From NCBI RefSeq assembly GCF_000485905.1, contig NC_022664.1, forward strand, positions 930,001 through 994,000: 64,000 nt of DNA. Direction: 5' to 3'. The position numbers and the translations under genes were made by a program. Numbering within the stretch: position 1 is the first letter of the stretch; each line of letters opens with the position of its first letter. The stretch is from Spiribacter curvatus. GTDB taxonomy: Bacteria > Pseudomonadota > Gammaproteobacteria > Nitrococcales > Nitrococcaceae. Below the pieces are notes generated by a model, which saw only the letters and a program-made list of their open reading frames with translations, made no database searches and had not been told where the DNA came from. Shown piece by piece: positions 44,085 to 58,342 of the stretch.

Positions 44085-44833
44085 TAACGCAGCCCCTCGA
44101 TCCATCCAGCCACCGAGTCCAGTGCCTGATACCGGGTCAGGTCGACCTGCATCGGCGTGATGGAAATGGCGTTGCGCTCGATGGCATCGAAATCGGTGCC
44201 GGGTCCGGCGTCCTGTCTTGCCCCGGGTGGACCGATCCAATAGATCGTACGACCTTTTGGATCGCGGTCGCGGATGGCCGCCTCGGCCCGGTGGCGGCTG
44301 CCAAGACGCGTCGCCTCGATACCGCTGATCGCCGCCCAGGGCACATCTGGCACATTGACGTTGAGGATCGTATCCGCCGGTAGCGGGTCATGATGGAGCT
44401 GGTCGATCAACCGCCGGGCGATGATCGCCGCGGTTTCATAATGCTCGGGCATATCACCCACCAGCGAGATGGCAATGGCGGGCAGGCCGAGCGTGCGTCC
44501 CTCGACAGCGGCCGCGACAGTACCGCTGTAGAGGACATCGTCACCAAGATTGCCCCCGGCATTGATGCCGGACACCACCATGTCCGGCAATGCCTCGAGC
44601 AGACCCGTGGTCGCTAGATGCACGCAGTCAGTGGGTGTACCGTCAACGCGGAATACACCGGTGCGGATCTCCTCGACCCGGATCGGCTGATCCAGTGTCA
44701 GGGAATTGCTGGCCCCGCTGCGGTCACGCACCGGTGCCACCACGGTCACCGTGCCCTGCTCCGCCAGCCCCGCGGCGAGCGTCCCGATACCGGTGGACTC
44801 ATAGCCGTCGTCGTTACTCACCAGGATTCTCAT
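44084..44833 (-). CDS. surE: 5'/3'-nucleotidase SurE
   Basis: A 249-residue metal-dependent nucleotidase. [13 protein letters not shown] carries the metal-binding Asp pair, and [27 protein letters not shown] the second ligand region. Cytosolic, linked with stationary-phase survival and paired with pcm as in E. coli. Divergent from the Smr gene, 70 bp apart. Confidence 0.95.
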   Translation of the reverse strand: MRILVSNDDGYESTGIGTLAAGLAEQGTVTVVAPVRDRSGASNSLTLDQPIRVEEIRTGVFRVDGTPTDCVHLATTGLLEALPDMVVSGINAGGNLGDDVLYSGTVAAAVEGRTLGLPAIAISLVGDMPEHYETAAIIARRLIDQLHHDPLPADTILNVNVPDVPWAAISGIEATRLGSRHRAEAAIRDRDPKGRTIYWIGPPGARQDAGPGTDFDAIERNAISITPMQVDLTRYQALDSVAGWIEGLR

Positions 44834-44903
44834 GTAAGGTCCTTTTCGCCTTGTGCTTTTGCCCGTGTACTATACCGATCCGGAGGCGCTGCGGGAGACA
44901 GCC

Positions 44904-45440
44904 ATGGAAGATCATGATTCAGATACCGCGCTTTTCCGGGCGGCCATGGAGGATGTCAATCCGCTCGACCGCGACGACGCGCCGGATCTGCGCCGTCGCC
45001 GCCCACCGCCCGTCCCGGGACAGCGGCGTGCCGATGACCGCGCGGTCCTGCGTGAACTCGCCGAGGGTGAGCGCGACGGCTCGGAGCTGGGTGCCGAGCT
45101 TGGCGAGGCACTGGCCTGGTCGCGGGCGGGCCTGCATCGCAAGACGCTGCGACGGCTGCGGCGCGGTGAGTTCAGCGTGATGGCCGAGCTTGATCTACAT
45201 GGCCACACCGCTGATTCCGCGCGCCGGCTGATGCACGACTTCCTCAATGAATGCCATCGCCGCCACATGGGGTGCGTCCGTGTCATCCATGGCAAGGGAC
45301 GCCGCTCATCGAACGCGGGACCGGTGCTCAAGGGCCAGGTCGATCGCTGGCTCCGACAGCGCGACGACATCCTTGCGTTCTGCTCCGCCCGGCCGGTGGA
45401 CGGCGGCACCGGTGCGCTCTACGTCCTGCTGAGGCGTTGA
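44904..45440 (+). CDS. Smr domain protein (SmrA/SmrB-like endonuclease)
   Basis: A 178-residue protein with a disordered, acidic/basic N-terminal half and a C-terminal Smr domain: LDLHGHTADSARRLM, VIHGKGRRS, and GGTGALYVLLRR. Smr domains of E. coli SmrB cleave mRNA at collided ribosomes; SmrA is less characterised. The DLHG and HGKG motifs are both intact. GGAG lies 7 bases before the ATG. Its TGA abuts the truD TGA on the other strand as TGATCA. Confidence 0.85.
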   Translation: MEDHDSDTALFRAAMEDVNPLDRDDAPDLRRRRPPPVPGQRRADDRAVLRELAEGERDGSELGAELGEALAWSRAGLHRKTLRRLRRGEFSVMAELDLHGHTADSARRLMHDFLNECHRRHMGCVRVIHGKGRRSSNAGPVLKGQVDRWLRQRDDILAFCSARPVDGGTGALYVLLRR

Positions 45441-46493
45441 TCAGCGTTCACGTGCGGCCACCAGCTCGCGGAGCACAACCGTTGCATAGGCGCCGCGCGT
45501 CAACCAGAACCGAAGTCGCCAGGTCGATCCATCGAGCTGCCGGGCCGCAAGGCCGTGGACACTGAGGCGTAGCGCACGCCGGTCCGCCACCACCCGGCGT
45601 GCCTCCAGCGATTCGATCCAGGAAGCCCAGTCCCCCAGCAGACCCGCCTCGCGCGCCGTGAGTCGATCCGAGAGCGCCTGGCGGCGGTTGAGCGCACCTG
45701 GCAGCGGACCGGTGGGATGGATGCGCAGACCGGCCGCACGGCGGCGGTTGAAGGCAGCTTCCTCCACCTCGGCCGTAAAGAGGCTGCCGCGTCCATCAAG
45801 GGTCAGCGCATCGCCGGTCTGTGGCCAGCGCCAGTCACCGTCCTCGACCCGCTGCGCCAGAACGGCATTGAACATCGCTGAACGCGCGGCTGAAATCAGC
45901 ATGCTGCGATCATTGCGCGACCGCGGTCGGATCGTCCCGGCAAACCAGTCGCGGGCTCGAGTGAGATTCTGCTCGTCATGCCCGAACCGCTGGCCACCGA
46001 AGTAGTTGGGGACGCCGTGGCGGGCCAAGGTCACTACCCGGCTCGCCATCGCCTCGGGTGGGAGCTCGACGTCGCGCAGGGTGAGTGTGAACTGATTGCC
46101 GCTCAGCGCGCCGACCGGCAGCTTACGTCGATGACGCTCGACACTGAGAACCTCGAGCCATGCTGCCCCGTCATCGAACACCCTACCGCCCGCCGGGGTG
46201 GGCGCATTCACCGGCCAGGGTACGGACAGCCACTGAGTGGTCACCGCAACCCGATCCTTTCGGCCGGCATAGCCCATGCCACGACGATCCACCTGCCATT
46301 GGTCGGCAAGCATCTGGATCGCGCGCAGCGTCGTCAGACCGCATTTACGAATGTGCACCAGTAGATGGGGGCCGGCCCCCTCGGCGGCAAAGCCGAGGCG
46401 CTCATCGACCTGGAAATCCTCGGGGGCCGCAGCCACGGTCGCCGCCCCCAGGGCCGGCCCCCAAGCACGGGGCAATCGGTCGGTGGCGTTCAT
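45441..46493 (-). CDS. truD: tRNA pseudouridine(13) synthase
   Basis: A 350-residue pseudouridine synthase. AGRKDRVAVTTQWLS contains catalytic Asp; FQVDERLGF at the N-terminus and GVPNYFGGQRFG are TruD hallmarks. Start at 46493 (MNATDRLP), overlapping the ispF stop by ATGA. The order ispD-ispF-truD-surE is the common gammaproteobacterial one, here interrupted only by the inserted Smr gene on the other strand. Confidence 0.94.
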   Translation of the reverse strand: MNATDRLPRAWGPALGAATVAAAPEDFQVDERLGFAAEGAGPHLLVHIRKCGLTTLRAIQMLADQWQVDRRGMGYAGRKDRVAVTTQWLSVPWPVNAPTPAGGRVFDDGAAWLEVLSVERHRRKLPVGALSGNQFTLTLRDVELPPEAMASRVVTLARHGVPNYFGGQRFGHDEQNLTRARDWFAGTIRPRSRNDRSMLISAARSAMFNAVLAQRVEDGDWRWPQTGDALTLDGRGSLFTAEVEEAAFNRRRAAGLRIHPTGPLPGALNRRQALSDRLTAREAGLLGDWASWIESLEARRVVADRRALRLSVHGLAARQLDGSTWRLRFWLTRGAYATVVLRELVAARER

Positions 46494-46966
46494 GCGCGCT
46501 CGATCATTGCAACGGCGGTGGTGGCGATGCCCTCGCCGCGGCCGGTGAATCCCATCCACTCAAGCGTTGTCGCCTTGAGATTGACCGCCGTCGCGTCGAC
46601 TCGAAGATCCGCAGCGATATGATCGATCATCGCCGGCAGATAGCCCGCGAGTTTAGGGCGCTGGGCGATGATCGTGGCATCGATATGACTGACGTCCCAG
46701 CCGCGATCGGCGAGCGTGGACTGCACGCGGCGGAGGAGCAAGCGACTGTCGATATCCGTGAAGGCCGGGTCAGTGTCAGGGAAATGATGGCCGATATCCC
46801 CCATGCCGGCGGCACCGAGCAATGCATCACAGATGGCATGAAGCAGTGCGTCGCCATCGGAATGGGCGTCAAGCCCGTAATCGAAAGCAATCTCGACGCC
46901 GCCCAGCACCAGCGGCCGCCCGGTGACCAGTCGATGGGCATCGACGCCCTGACCGATTCGTATCAT
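46490..46966 (-). CDS. ispF: 2-C-methyl-D-erythritol 2,4-cyclodiphosphate synthase
   Basis: A 158-residue MEP-pathway enzyme. IGQGVDAHRL (metal Asp/His), HSDGDALLHAICDALLGA, GDIGHHFPDTDP, and KATTLEWMGFTGRGEGI are all present. ATG 46966 overlaps ispD by ATGA; a start 6 codons upstream is inside ispD. Confidence 0.95.
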   Translation of the reverse strand: MIRIGQGVDAHRLVTGRPLVLGGVEIAFDYGLDAHSDGDALLHAICDALLGAAGMGDIGHHFPDTDPAFTDIDSRLLLRRVQSTLADRGWDVSHIDATIIAQRPKLAGYLPAMIDHIAADLRVDATAVNLKATTLEWMGFTGRGEGIATTAVAMIERA

Positions 46967-47673
46967 GCGCCCTCTCCTGTCCATTTCCGGTCGAGCGCCC
47001 AGGCAAGCCAGTACGCGTCCTGCGGATAGGTATATTTGATATTGCCCGGATCACCGGCCACCAGGCGGGGCCTGGCGCCCAGCCGCTCCATGGCCTGTGC
47101 TTCATCGGTGACCGCATCATCCGCCACCATGGCGAGCGCCGACTCAAGCCGACCCAGGGGAAAGAGTTGTGGGGTCATCGCCTGCCACAGCCCCTCCCTT
47201 GAGGGCGTTGATGCGACGCGCCGGTCACGATCCGCGCGCTTTAGCGTGTCACGGACCGGCGCGGCGAGGAGCCCGCCATCCGGGTCGTCCGCCACCTGCT
47301 CGATCAGCCGACGGATATCATCCCGGCGCACCGCAGGGCGAGCGGCATCGTGCACGAGCACCCGGTCGTCGGCATCAGCCCCCCAATGGCGCAGCGCTGC
47401 CAGCCCGGCCCGGACTGACGCCTGGCGCTGGGCCCCGCCGACACAATCGCTGCACCGCGAATCGCCTGATGGCAGGACCGTTTCGAAATACCGGTCATCA
47501 GCGTTGCGCACGACCATGACACCAGTGACATCCGGCATGCCAAGCAGAGCATCGATCGACCAGCCAAGCACCGGGCGCCCGGCGATTCGGTGATACTGCT
47601 TCGGACCCTCCGAGTCCATCCGCTGACCGACGCCAGCCGCCGCGATCAATCCCCAGAGCCGGTAATCAGTCAC
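46963..47673 (-). CDS. ispD: 2-C-methyl-D-erythritol 4-phosphate cytidylyltransferase
   Basis: A 236-residue CTP-dependent enzyme. LIAAAGVGQRMDSEGPKQYHRIAGRPVL is the nucleotide-binding N-terminus, and VLVHDAARPAVRRDDI the central motif. GTG start, overlapping the ftsB 3' end by 8 bp. Confidence 0.95.
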   Translation of the reverse strand: MTDYRLWGLIAAAGVGQRMDSEGPKQYHRIAGRPVLGWSIDALLGMPDVTGVMVVRNADDRYFETVLPSGDSRCSDCVGGAQRQASVRAGLAALRHWGADADDRVLVHDAARPAVRRDDIRRLIEQVADDPDGGLLAAPVRDTLKRADRDRRVASTPSREGLWQAMTPQLFPLGRLESALAMVADDAVTDEAQAMERLGARPRLVAGDPGNIKYTYPQDAYWLAWALDRKWTGEGA

Positions 47674-47944
47674 GTGGAATGACGACCCGATAGAATTGCT
47701 CGTCGGTGCCGATCATGCCCATGTCGCGACGCGCCCGTTCCTCGACACTCTGCAGGCCACCGCGTAGATCCGCGACATCAGCCGCCAGCGCACGATTCCG
47801 CTCATCGAGGCGTTCATTCTCGGCACGCTGCTCGGCGACAGCGGCCTGCATCCGACGCATCGCCGGGATACTGCCCTCGCCCAGCCACAGTTGCGACTGC
47901 AGCACCAGTATCAATAGCACCAGGCCGACCGCGATCCAGCGCAT
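47666..47944 (-). CDS. ftsB: Cell division protein FtsB
   Basis: A 92-residue bitopic protein. N-terminal membrane helix (IAVGLVLLILVLQSQLWLG) and a coiled coil (MQAAVAEQRAENERLDERNRALAADVADLRGG), with the short C-terminal EERARRDMGMIGTDEQFYRVV motif. With FtsL and FtsQ it activates septal peptidoglycan synthesis. Directly after eno as in E. coli. Confidence 0.93.
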   Translation of the reverse strand: MRWIAVGLVLLILVLQSQLWLGEGSIPAMRRMQAAVAEQRAENERLDERNRALAADVADLRGGLQSVEERARRDMGMIGTDEQFYRVVIPRD

Positions 47945-47952
47945 GACCGGCT

Positions 47953-51847
<3,895 letters not shown>

Positions 51848-53158
51848 TCATTGCGGCGGCGCTGACAACCACGCCCAGTCTGCACCAGTGGCCGATGGCG
51901 AGGGCGTGAACTCGAGCCCCATCGCTAAAGCCTGCGGTGCACGCTCAACACCAGACCGCGTCAGACCGAGGCCCGCCACGGCCAGGCACTCATCGCGCGC
52001 GTCCACCAGCGCCGGCAGGCGATCGCGCCACCACGGCGTAATCCCCCGCTCACGGTACAATTCGCGGATCGGCCGGGTCCGCCGTCCTGGTAGGGCGATC
52101 CGCTCCCCGGGATGAGGCGCGCGCAGCCAGAGCGGCCCGCCGAGGGCGGGTGGCCAGGAGACCTCGCCCAGAGCGCCCCAACTCGCTCGATCCGCTCCCG
52201 ACGGCACCGGCACGGGCACCGGCACCTCGGGGAGCGGGCGGGGCAGACGGAACAGCCAGCCCCGGTGTCGCCGGATCGCGAAATCGAGGCCCGTCATAGT
52301 CGGGTCGCGGTCCCGGGCGGCATTCACTAACGCCGCCCTTCCAACGGCGAGACGACGCGCCCCCGGCGGTCGATGGCCGCCATCGCGGATCCACATCCTG
52401 AGCATGGCCCGATCGAAGGGCTCATCGCCGGACGCACAATCCGCCACGGCCAGCGGACCATTGATCGCTGCTGCAGCGGACTGGCGGCGATCCCTGAGCA
52501 GATCATCGGTCAGCCCGCACTGCTCCCGGGCATGAGTCGCCAGACGCGCGGCGGCGGCATTCGCCCTGGGCCAGCGCGCCTCAATCGAGGGAATGACGCG
52601 GTGTCGGAGATAGTTTCGATCATGATCGAGCGAGGCGTTGCTGGGATCATCGATCCAGTGCAGATCGTTGGCTCGGGCATGAGCCTCAAGCTGCGCGCGG
52701 GGTGTCGCCAACAGCGGCCGGATCAGCCAACCGTGCCCGAACGGCATGCGCGGCTGAATACCGCCCATCCCGGACGGTCCAGTCCCTCGCAGCAAACGAT
52801 AGAGCAGGGTCTCGAACTGATCGTCGGCATGATGTGCAGTGAGCAGGCACTCATCGCCCTGCAGCGCATCGCCGAGAACACGATAACGCTCGGCCCGGGC
52901 CGCCGCCTCAAGCCCCTCTCCGTCACCATTGATGCTGCTGATCGACCGTGTATCAACACTGACGCCGAGCCGGTCACCGGTCCGCCGACAGTGATCCGCC
53001 CAGCGATCGGCATTTTCATGGAGGCCATGGTGGACATGCACCGCGCGGACGGGCCATCGGCTCTGCACGGCGAGATGCAGGAGCACCGTGGAATCGACCC
53101 CGCCACTGAACGCGACCACCAGTCCCGTGGTGCTCACCGGCAGGGCGGGCTCGATCAC
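51848..53158 (-). CDS. tilS: tRNA(Ile)-lysidine synthetase
   Basis: A lysidine synthase with the PP-loop VAFSGGVDSTVLLHLA, HHGLHENADRWADHC, and HHADDQFETLLYRLLRGTGPSGM. The C-terminal part is the tRNA-binding region of the longer gammaproteobacterial TilS. It modifies C34 of tRNA-Ile2. The start is uncertain: GTG 53158 puts the P-loop at the usual distance (436 aa), while GTG 53206, overlapping accA, would add 16 residues. Confidence 0.9.
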   Translation of the reverse strand: MIEPALPVSTTGLVVAFSGGVDSTVLLHLAVQSRWPVRAVHVHHGLHENADRWADHCRRTGDRLGVSVDTRSISSINGDGEGLEAAARAERYRVLGDALQGDECLLTAHHADDQFETLLYRLLRGTGPSGMGGIQPRMPFGHGWLIRPLLATPRAQLEAHARANDLHWIDDPSNASLDHDRNYLRHRVIPSIEARWPRANAAAARLATHAREQCGLTDDLLRDRRQSAAAAINGPLAVADCASGDEPFDRAMLRMWIRDGGHRPPGARRLAVGRAALVNAARDRDPTMTGLDFAIRRHRGWLFRLPRPLPEVPVPVPVPSGADRASWGALGEVSWPPALGGPLWLRAPHPGERIALPGRRTRPIRELYRERGITPWWRDRLPALVDARDECLAVAGLGLTRSGVERAPQALAMGLEFTPSPSATGADWAWLSAPPQ

Positions 53159-53189
53159 GCGGGCACTCAGCCCGTCGGCGGATCGCGGG

Positions 53190-54155
53190 TTACTCCTTGA
53201 ACTCACCAAGCGCCATCAGTCGCTCATAACGCTCGGCGCAGAGACGATCGGTAGCCAGTTCGCTCAGCTCCGCCCAGTGTCGTCTGAGTGCCTCACCGAG
53301 TCGCTGGGCAGTGTCGGCCCAGTCCCGATGCGCCCCGCCGAGGGGTTCTTCGATCACCTCGTCAGTCAGCCCCAGCTCGGCCAGCCGCGTCGCCGTGATG
53401 CCCATGGCGTCCGCGGCGTCCGCCGCCTTATCGGCGCTCTTCCAGAGAATCGACGCGCAGCCCTCGGGCGAGATCACCGAATAGGTGCTGTACTGGAGCA
53501 TCAGCAGCCGGTCACCCACACCAACGGCGAGGGCCCCACCGGACCCGCCCTCGCCGATCACCGTGCAGATGATCGGTGTACGCAGGCGCGACATCGCGAA
53601 CAGATTGTGGGCAATGGCCTCGCTCTGACCGCGTTTTTCCGCCTCGACACCGGGATAGGCCCCGGGGGTATCAATGAAGGTGAACACCGGCAGTGAGAAG
53701 CGCTCGGCCATCTCCATCAGCCGTTTCGCCTTGCGATACCCCTCGGGCCTTGGCATGCCGAAATTACGGGCAATCTTCTCGCGCGTATCGCGCCCCTTCT
53801 GCTCACCGATGACCATGACCGGCACGCCGTCAAGGCGCGCGAGCCCACCCACGATCGCCGCATCATCGGCGAACGCCCGGTCACCATGGAGTTCCTCGAA
53901 ACCGGTAAAGATCGATTCGATATAGTCCAGCGCGTAGGGCCGATGGGGATGCCGCGCGAGTTGCGATACCTGCCAGGGTGTGAGGTTGCGGAAGATCTGC
54001 TCGGTGAGTTGCCGGCTCTTCGCACGCAGGCGTGTAAGCTCGTCACTGATGTTGATCTCAGCGTCATCGTTGACGTAGTGCAGCTCTTCGATCTTCGCCT
54101 CGAGCTCGGCGATGGGACGCTCGAATTCGAGGAAATTCAGATTACTCGCCGCCAA
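53190..54155 (-). CDS. accA: Acetyl-CoA carboxylase carboxyltransferase subunit alpha
   Basis: A 321-residue subunit. [49 protein letters not shown] and [16 protein letters not shown] are diagnostic. Start is TTG 54155 with AGGGGAG 7 bases upstream; no in-frame ATG gives a proper N-terminus. Makes malonyl-CoA with AccD and biotin carboxylase, neither in the window. Directly follows dnaE as in E. coli. Confidence 0.95.
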   Translation of the reverse strand: MAASNLNFLEFERPIAELEAKIEELHYVNDDAEINISDELTRLRAKSRQLTEQIFRNLTPWQVSQLARHPHRPYALDYIESIFTGFEELHGDRAFADDAAIVGGLARLDGVPVMVIGEQKGRDTREKIARNFGMPRPEGYRKAKRLMEMAERFSLPVFTFIDTPGAYPGVEAEKRGQSEAIAHNLFAMSRLRTPIICTVIGEGGSGGALAVGVGDRLLMLQYSTYSVISPEGCASILWKSADKAADAADAMGITATRLAELGLTDEVIEEPLGGAHRDWADTAQRLGEALRRHWAELSELATDRLCAERYERLMALGEFKE

Positions 54156-54198
54156 TGCTGCACTCCCCTAACCAAAGATCAGCGATATTATCACGCGC

Positions 54199-57100
54199 CT
54201 AGCGCCGGTAGTCGACGGCCACCCGATCACTCGCCAGAAGGCGGGTCAGCGCATCAATCAACTCCGGCTCGGGGCGAACCCGCCATTCATCGCCCAGTCG
54301 CAGCCGGGCCAGCGCACCATCGGTCTCGTAATCGATGCAGACCCGGCAGTCACCCTTTTGATAGGGCGTGAGGGCCTGTTGGAGGGCTGGTACAAAGCCA
54401 TTACCGGCCTCGGCCGCCCCAACGCGCAACACCAGCCGGCGTGCGAACTGCAGTCGGGCTCCCGTCAGATCATGGACGCGCTCGGCCGAGACCCGATAGC
54501 CGTCACTGAACTCGTCATAGCCGAGATCGCCCTCGACCACAATCAACTGATCCTTTTCAAGCAGGTGGCGATGACGCTGATAGACATCACCGAAGAGGAT
54601 GACCTCCATCCGCGCGGTTCGATCATCCAGCGTGACAAATCCGAGCCGGCGACCACTTTGGGTCACGCGGCTGCGCACGGCAACGACCAACCCGGCGAGG
54701 ATCACGCGCGGCTCGCTGTCGCCTCGCCCACTGCCCCGCTCGAGTCCTGCCGCCGCCTGATTGAGACGACAGGTGACAAACCCGGACAGCTCCGACTCGT
54801 GCTCCTCGATGGGATGCCCGGTGAGATAGAGACCCAGGGTTTCCTTCTCCGCGCTCAGGCGGTCACGCTCTGCCCATTCCGACCGATGCCGTACGGCCTC
54901 GTCGCCCTTCGGCGCGGCGTCCCCGGTTGAACCCAGCCCGAACAGATCATTCTGACCGACTTCGGCGTTGCGACTCTGCTGCTCGGCCGCCTGAAGGGCG
55001 GCCGGCAGTGTCGCCATGGCCGAGGCGCGGTTCGGACTCAGTGCATCCAGGCTGCCGGAGCGGATCAGTGCCTCGAGCACGCGTCGGTTGACGCGGCGCA
55101 GATCGATCCGCCGGCACAGATCATAAAGATCGGTGAATGGGCCACCGGCGCGGCGCGCCTCGATGATCGCCTCCACCGCGGCATGCCCGACGCCCTTGAC
55201 TGCCCCCAGGCCATACACCACACCGCCGTGATCGGGCGCCTGGAACATCCAGTCGGAGCGATTGATATCCGGCGGCGCCACCTCCAGTGACATCGCCCGA
55301 CATTCATCGATCAGCGTGACAACCTTGTCTGTGTTGTCCATATCCGATGACAGCACGGCGGCCATGAAGGCTGCCGGATAGTGCGCCTTCAGCCACGCTG
55401 TCTGATAGGAAAGCAGTGCATAGGCCGCGGAGTGCGACTTATTGAAGCCATAACCGGCGAATTTCTCCATCAGGTCAAACAGACCCTCGGCCTGCTCCGG
55501 CGGCAGTCCCTGATTGCGTGCACCGGCCAGGAAAATGCTCCGCTGCTTGGCCATCTCCGAGGCTTTTTTCTTCCCCATCGCCCGGCGCAGGAGATCCGCC
55601 TCGCCCAGACTGTAACCGCCCACAGTCTGGGCGATCTGCATGACCTGCTCCTGGTAGAGGATAACGCCATAGGTGGGCTCGAGGATCGGCTTGAGATCGG
55701 CGTGATGCAGCTCAGGCGTGGGATAGGCAACCGGCTTGCGGCCGTGTTTGCGATCGATGAAATCCTCGACCATGCCCGACTGCAGCGGTCCGGGCCGGAA
55801 CAGCGCCACCAACGCGATGATGTCCTCGAAGGTGTCGGGGCGCTGACGGCGGATCAGGTCCTTCATCCCCCGCGACTCAAGCTGGAACACCGCCGTGGTC
55901 TGGCAATCCTTGAGGCGGTTGAAGGTCGTCTGATCATCAAGCGGGATCGTGGCGATATCGAGTGGGGTTTCGCCCTGCTGTTCGCGCAGCGCATTCACCG
56001 CGCGCACCGTCCAGTCGATGATGGTCAGGGTACGCAGGCCGAGGAAATCGAACTTGACCAGTCCCACCGCCTCAACATCGTCCTTGTCGAGCTGAGTGGC
56101 GAGCCCACCGCCACCCGGCTCGCAGAACAGTGGCGAGAAATCGGTCAGATCGCTGGGAGCGATAACCACGCCGCCGGCGTGCTTGCCGACATTGCGTGAC
56201 AGTCCCTCGAGCCGCTGCGCCAGATCGAGCAGGAAGCGGACATCCTCATCCTGCTCCCCGAGCTGGCGCAGATCCGCCTCCTGGGCCAGCGCCTTGTCGA
56301 GCGTCATGCCGACCTCGAAGGGAATGAGCTTGGCGATCCGGTCGACATAGCCATAGGCATGCCCGAGGACGCGTCCCACGTCACGCACCACCGCCCGAGC
56401 GGCCATTGTACCGTGGGTGGCGATCTGCGAGACCTTCTCCCGCCCGTAACGCTCGGCGACGTAGTCGATCACGCGGTCGCGCTTTTCCATGCAGAAGTCG
56501 ACATCGAAGTCGGGCATCGAGACCCGCTCGGGGTTGAGGAACCGCTCGAAGAGAAGATCGTAGCGCAGCGGATCGAGATCGGTGATGTCGAGCGCATAGG
56601 CGACCAGCGAGCCGGCACCGGAACCGCGGCCGGGACCGACTGGAATGTCCTGCGACTTCGCCCAACGGATGAAATCGGCAACAATCAGGAAGTAGCCGGG
56701 AAAGCCCATCTCGATGATGACACCCAGCTCGTGCTCGAGCCGTTCACGATAGTCCGCCTCGCGCCCGCCTGGCGTCCCCAGCCGCTGGAGTCGCTGATCG
56801 AGGCCAGCGCGCGCCTGATCACGCAGATAATCCTCGATGCCCTGATCGGCCGGCACCGGGAAATCCGGGAGGACGTTCTGGTCGAGCGTCAGCGAGAGGT
56901 TGCAGCGGCGGGCAATGGCGAGGGTATTGTCGAGCGCCTCAGGGATATCAGCAAACCGTGCGGCCATCTCGTCGGGGCTACGCAGGAATTGCGAATCGCT
57001 GTAGTGGCGCGGACGGCTGTCGTCCTGCAGCACCCGACCATCATGGATGCACACGCGCGCCTCATGAGCCTCGAAATCGGCCGCTTCGAGAAAGCGCACA

Positions 57101-57696
57101 TCATTCGTGGCCACCACTGGCATATCGGCCTCACCCGCCAGCGCGACGGCGGCATGGACATGGGCATCATCACCGGGACGGCCGGTGCGTTGGAGCTCGA
57201 GATAATAGCGATCACCGAAGCGGGCCTGCCAGAATGCCAGCCGCCGGCGGGCAAGATCACCATTGCCGGCGACCAGTGCCTCGCCGACGTCGCCACGCGC
57301 CCCACCGGAGAGAACGATCAACCCGGCGTTCCACTCATCAAGCCATTGCCGGTCGACCAGCGGCAGACCCTGTGCCTGCCCCTGGAGATAGCTGGCGGTG
57401 ATCAGCCGGGTGAGGTTGGCATACCCCGTGTCGTTCATGCACAGGAACGTCATCGTGTGATGATCATCCCGCTCGCTGTCAGCGACGCGCAGATCGGCCC
57501 CGATCAGGGGCTTGACCCCGGCCGCCACCGCGGCGGTATAGAACTTCACCATACCGAACAGATTGCCCTGATCGGTGACGGCCACGGCCGGCATACCCTG
57601 TCGGGCGGCGGCCTCGACCAGCGGCTTCACCCGCACCGTGCCATCGATCAGGGAGAATTCCGTGTGCAGATGGAGATGAACGAAACCTGATGCCAT
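54199..57696 (-). CDS. dnaE: DNA polymerase III subunit alpha
   Basis: A 1165-residue replicative polymerase (E. coli 1160). PHP domain from VHLHLHTEFSLIDG; polymerase catalytic Asp pair in MPDFDVDFCMEKRD; a helix-hairpin-helix region, the clamp-binding-like QNDLFGLG, and a C-terminal OB-fold. Start at ATG 57696 (MASGFVHLHLHTEFS); the open frame extends 94 codons further upstream without homologous sequence and overlaps rnhB. Confidence 0.96.
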   Translation of the reverse strand: MASGFVHLHLHTEFSLIDGTVRVKPLVEAAARQGMPAVAVTDQGNLFGMVKFYTAAVAAGVKPLIGADLRVADSERDDHHTMTFLCMNDTGYANLTRLITASYLQGQAQGLPLVDRQWLDEWNAGLIVLSGGARGDVGEALVAGNGDLARRRLAFWQARFGDRYYLELQRTGRPGDDAHVHAAVALAGEADMPVVATNDVRFLEAADFEAHEARVCIHDGRVLQDDSRPRHYSDSQFLRSPDEMAARFADIPEALDNTLAIARRCNLSLTLDQNVLPDFPVPADQGIEDYLRDQARAGLDQRLQRLGTPGGREADYRERLEHELGVIIEMGFPGYFLIVADFIRWAKSQDIPVGPGRGSGAGSLVAYALDITDLDPLRYDLLFERFLNPERVSMPDFDVDFCMEKRDRVIDYVAERYGREKVSQIATHGTMAARAVVRDVGRVLGHAYGYVDRIAKLIPFEVGMTLDKALAQEADLRQLGEQDEDVRFLLDLAQRLEGLSRNVGKHAGGVVIAPSDLTDFSPLFCEPGGGGLATQLDKDDVEAVGLVKFDFLGLRTLTIIDWTVRAVNALREQQGETPLDIATIPLDDQTTFNRLKDCQTTAVFQLESRGMKDLIRRQRPDTFEDIIALVALFRPGPLQSGMVEDFIDRKHGRKPVAYPTPELHHADLKPILEPTYGVILYQEQVMQIAQTVGGYSLGEADLLRRAMGKKKASEMAKQRSIFLAGARNQGLPPEQAEGLFDLMEKFAGYGFNKSHSAAYALLSYQTAWLKAHYPAAFMAAVLSSDMDNTDKVVTLIDECRAMSLEVAPPDINRSDWMFQAPDHGGVVYGLGAVKGVGHAAVEAIIEARRAGGPFTDLYDLCRRIDLRRVNRRVLEALIRSGSLDALSPNRASAMATLPAALQAAEQQSRNAEVGQNDLFGLGSTGDAAPKGDEAVRHRSEWAERDRLSAEKETLGLYLTGHPIEEHESELSGFVTCRLNQAAAGLERGSGRGDSEPRVILAGLVVAVRSRVTQSGRRLGFVTLDDRTARMEVILFGDVYQRHRHLLEKDQLIVVEGDLGYDEFSDGYRVSAERVHDLTGARLQFARRLVLRVGAAEAGNGFVPALQQALTPYQKGDCRVCIDYETDGALARLRLGDEWRVRPEPELIDALTRLLASDRVAVDYRR

Positions 57697-57733
57697 TGCC
57701 TGATCCGGACCCGTGGGGAGCTGTGTCCGTATG

Positions 57734-58342
57734 TTACCGCCCGGAGTGTTCCCGATGATAGGTGCCATCCGCCGCACGGACCGGTGCAAAGCTGTGTCGG
57801 TGCGCGGCGCATGGGCCGTGACGCAGCAGTCGTTCACGATGCAGGGCGGTGGGGTAACCCCGGTGCCGGTCGAAGCCGTATTCAGGGAATCGGGCGTGCA
57901 GCTCGAGCGCGCACTGATCGCGGTAGACCTTGGCGATGATCGAGGCCGCGGCGATCGCCGGAACCTGATCGTCGCCACCGATCACCGCTGTCACGGGACA
58001 GGCCACCACCGGACAGTCACGGCCGTCGACGCGGACGGACGCCGGTGCTGGATCAAGCCCCTCCACCGCACGCTGCATCGCCAGCAGGCTGGCCTCGCGG
58101 ATGTTCAGCCGATCAATCTCCTCGACGTCCGCGGACGCGATCCGCCAGGCCAGCGCCGCTGCCCGGATCCGCTGATCGAGCGCCTCGCGACGTTTCGCAG
58201 ACAGGCGTTTGGAGTCGCGCAGCATGGACCAATCCGTGCGCGCATCGAGTATCACCGCCGCGGCAACGACTGGACCGGCCAGCGGGCCCCGCCCCACCTC
58301 GTCGACGCCGGCCACCGCCGGATCGATGTCATCCGATCGCAT
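57734..58342 (-). CDS. rnhB: Ribonuclease HII
   Basis: A 202-residue RNase H2-type enzyme removing ribonucleotides in [23 protein letters not shown] (catalytic Asp-Glu) and [13 protein letters not shown] are hallmarks; a third acidic residue is in [30 protein letters not shown] 58342, overlapping lpxB by 14 bp. Confidence 0.95.
   Translation of the reverse strand: MRSDDIDPAVAGVDEVGRGPLAGPVVAAAVILDARTDWSMLRDSKRLSAKRREALDQRIRAAALAWRIASADVEEIDRLNIREASLLAMQRAVEGLDPAPASVRVDGRDCPVVACPVTAVIGGDDQVPAIAAASIIAKVYRDQCALELHARFPEYGFDRHRGYPTALHRERLLRHGPCAAHRHSFAPVRAADGTYHREHSGR

Noticed and set aside
57697-57978. 94-codon extension of dnaE
   Set aside because: Overlaps rnhB on the same strand and encodes low-complexity Arg/Ser/Pro sequence; the PHP motif follows directly after ATG 57696.
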